The notes under the pieces: generated by a model
What the model saw: only the letters and a program-made list of their open reading frames with translations
The model's database searches: none
Told to the model about the DNA's origin: nothing
Shown: positions 32,880-34,292 of the stretch, one piece after another
Position numbering within the stretch: the stretch's first letter is position 1
How the letters are laid out: each line of letters starts with the position of its first letter
NCBI GenBank assembly: GCA_032718475.1
Contig: JAUCBJ010001741.1
Location: 1 to 34,292, forward strand
DNA length: 34,292 nucleotides
Reading direction: 5' to 3'
Source of the DNA: Nemertoderma westbladi
Lineage: Eukaryota; Xenacoelomorpha; Nemertodermatida; Nemertodermatidae
Made by a program: the position numbers and the translations under genes

Positions 32880-32908
<29 letters not shown>
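32880..32908 (+). repeat. Poly-C run of about 29 bases
   Basis: An uninterrupted C tract following TTAGTCAA. It marks either a mononucleotide microsatellite or a sequencing length uncertainty. Confidence 0.9.
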
Positions 32909-33087
32909 ACAAATAATTGAGTGAAACAAAAGTTCAAAGAATAAGGTAAATAAATGTATGAAATCTGCAGAGATTGTTAATGTCCTGCAGATAATCTATT
33001 ATAGATCTCTTTAACTTTCTACTGCTTACGACCTACTTCGGATCGGTAAAAAATATGAAGGAGTATAGGACGGTAGGTGCTAAAATG

Positions 33088-34292
33088 CACAACGAGCAAC
33101 AATGACCAACAGCGAGCAACAATGACCAACAACGAGCAACAACGAGTAACAACGAGTAACAATGAGCAACAATGACCAACAACGAGCAACAATGAGCAAC
33201 AATGATCAACAACGAGCAACAATGACCAACAACGAGTAACAATGATCAACAACGAGCAACAATGAGCAACAATGACTAACAATGATCAACAATGAGCAAC
33301 AATGACCAACAACGTGCAACAATGACCAACAACGAGCAACAATGAGCAACAACGAGCAACAATGAAAGTACAACAACGAGCAACAATGAGCAACAATGAG
33401 CAACAACGAGCAACAATGACCAACAACGAGCAACAATGAGCAACAATGAGCAACAATGAGCAACAACGAGCAACAATGAGCAACAACGAGTAACAATGAG
33501 CAACAATGAGCAACAATGAGCAACAACGAGCAACAGCGAGCAACAACGAGCAACAATGAGCAACAATGAGCAACAACGAGCAACAATGATCAACAACGAG
33601 CAACAATGAGCAACAATGATCAACAATGAGCAACAACGAGCAACAACGAGCAACAATGAGCAACAATGAGCAACAATGATCAACAACGAGCAATAATAAA
33701 GTACAACAACGAGTAATAATGAGCAACAACGAGCAACAATGATCAACAATGAGCAACAATGAGCAACAATGAGCAACAACGAGCAACAACGAGCAACAAC
33801 GAGCAACAACGAGCAACAATGAGCAACAATGAGCAACAATGATCAACAACGAGCAATAATAAAGTACAACAACGAGTAACAACGAGTAACAATGAGCAAC
33901 AATGAGCAACAACGGGCAACAATGAGCAACAATGACCAACAACGAGCAACAATGACCAACAACGAGTAACAATGAACAACAACGAGCAACAATGAGCAAC
34001 AATGACCAACAACGTGCAACAATGACCAACAATGATCAACAATGAGCAACAATGACCAACAACGTGCAACAATGACCAACAACGAGCAACAATGAGCAAC
34101 AATGAGCAACAATGATCAACAACGAGCAATAATAAAGTACAACAACGAGTAACAATGAGCAACAATGACCAACAACGAGTAACAATGATCAACAACGAGC
34201 AACAATGAGCAACAATGACCAACAACGTGCAACAATGACCAACAATGATCAACAATGAGCAACAATGACCAACAACGTGCAACAATGACCAA
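33088..34292. repeat. 10-bp minisatellite, open at right edge
   Basis: The unit is CAACAAYGAN, mostly CAACAATGAG, CAACAACGAG, CAACAATGAC and CAACAATGAT, in strict 10-base register. A rare marker CAATAATAAAGTACAACAAC recurs near 33691, 33854 and 34127, showing larger duplications. All three minus-strand frames stay open for long stretches (Leu/Cys/Val/His-rich) because the unit lacks stops on that strand; this is not taken as coding. Confidence 0.97.

Noticed and set aside
33019-34285. Minus-strand Leu/Cys-rich ORFs up to 248 codons
   Set aside because: The 10-bp unit is stop-free in all three minus frames, so long ORFs are unavoidable.

Overview
The window looks like genomic DNA from a protostome invertebrate, most likely an arthropod. 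The evidence is one multi-exon gene with GT-AG introns encoding a tyrosine-decarboxylase-like PLP enzyme (octopamine/tyramine synthesis is typical of protostomes), a decayed non-LTR retrotransposon, and unusually abundant tandem repeats. More than half of the window is tandem array. No prokaryotic gene organisation, tRNA, rRNA or CRISPR was seen. The species cannot be named from the sequence alone.

Layout. (1) 1-2411, minus strand: an open frame of 803 codons with no stop that runs off the left edge. It is coiled-coil and Glu/Ala/Lys rich, is not a recognised family, and is possibly the Gag-like start of a retroelement. (2) 2412-4667: AT-rich DNA upstream of that frame, with a dense cluster of TACCGGTA palindromes and three short tandem duplications (about 118, 288 and 38 bp). 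(3) 4668-6249: a 1.58-kb fold-back element with about 400-bp imperfect terminal inverted repeats and no transposase. (4) 6250-19258: a 13-kb satellite of about 240 units of 54 (or 56) bp with kilobase-scale internal duplications. (5) 19412-21363: a minisatellite whose units carry a sequence matching the RFX X-box consensus, split by a dead 5'-truncated LINE (about 19483-21135). (6) 21365-30738: the six-exon Tdc-like gene. Its start codon sits 11 bp after the last X-box-like unit, and intron 1 is almost wholly a 39-bp minisatellite. (7) 30739-34292: AT-rich microsatellite, a poly(A) signal, unremarkable AT-rich DNA, a poly-C run and a 10-bp minisatellite that runs off the right edge.

The spliced gene model gives about 487 residues and matches the DOPA decarboxylase alignment so closely that H192, T246, D271, K303 and Y332 keep the human DDC numbers. 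It therefore looks intact and probably active. The most interesting features are the X-box-like array against the start codon, the long uncharacterised frame at the left edge, and the splice-site-like and GATA/homeodomain-like motifs multiplied by the intron-1 array. I found no convincing new multi-gene system. The satellite and minisatellite ORFs are by-products of repeat length and composition.
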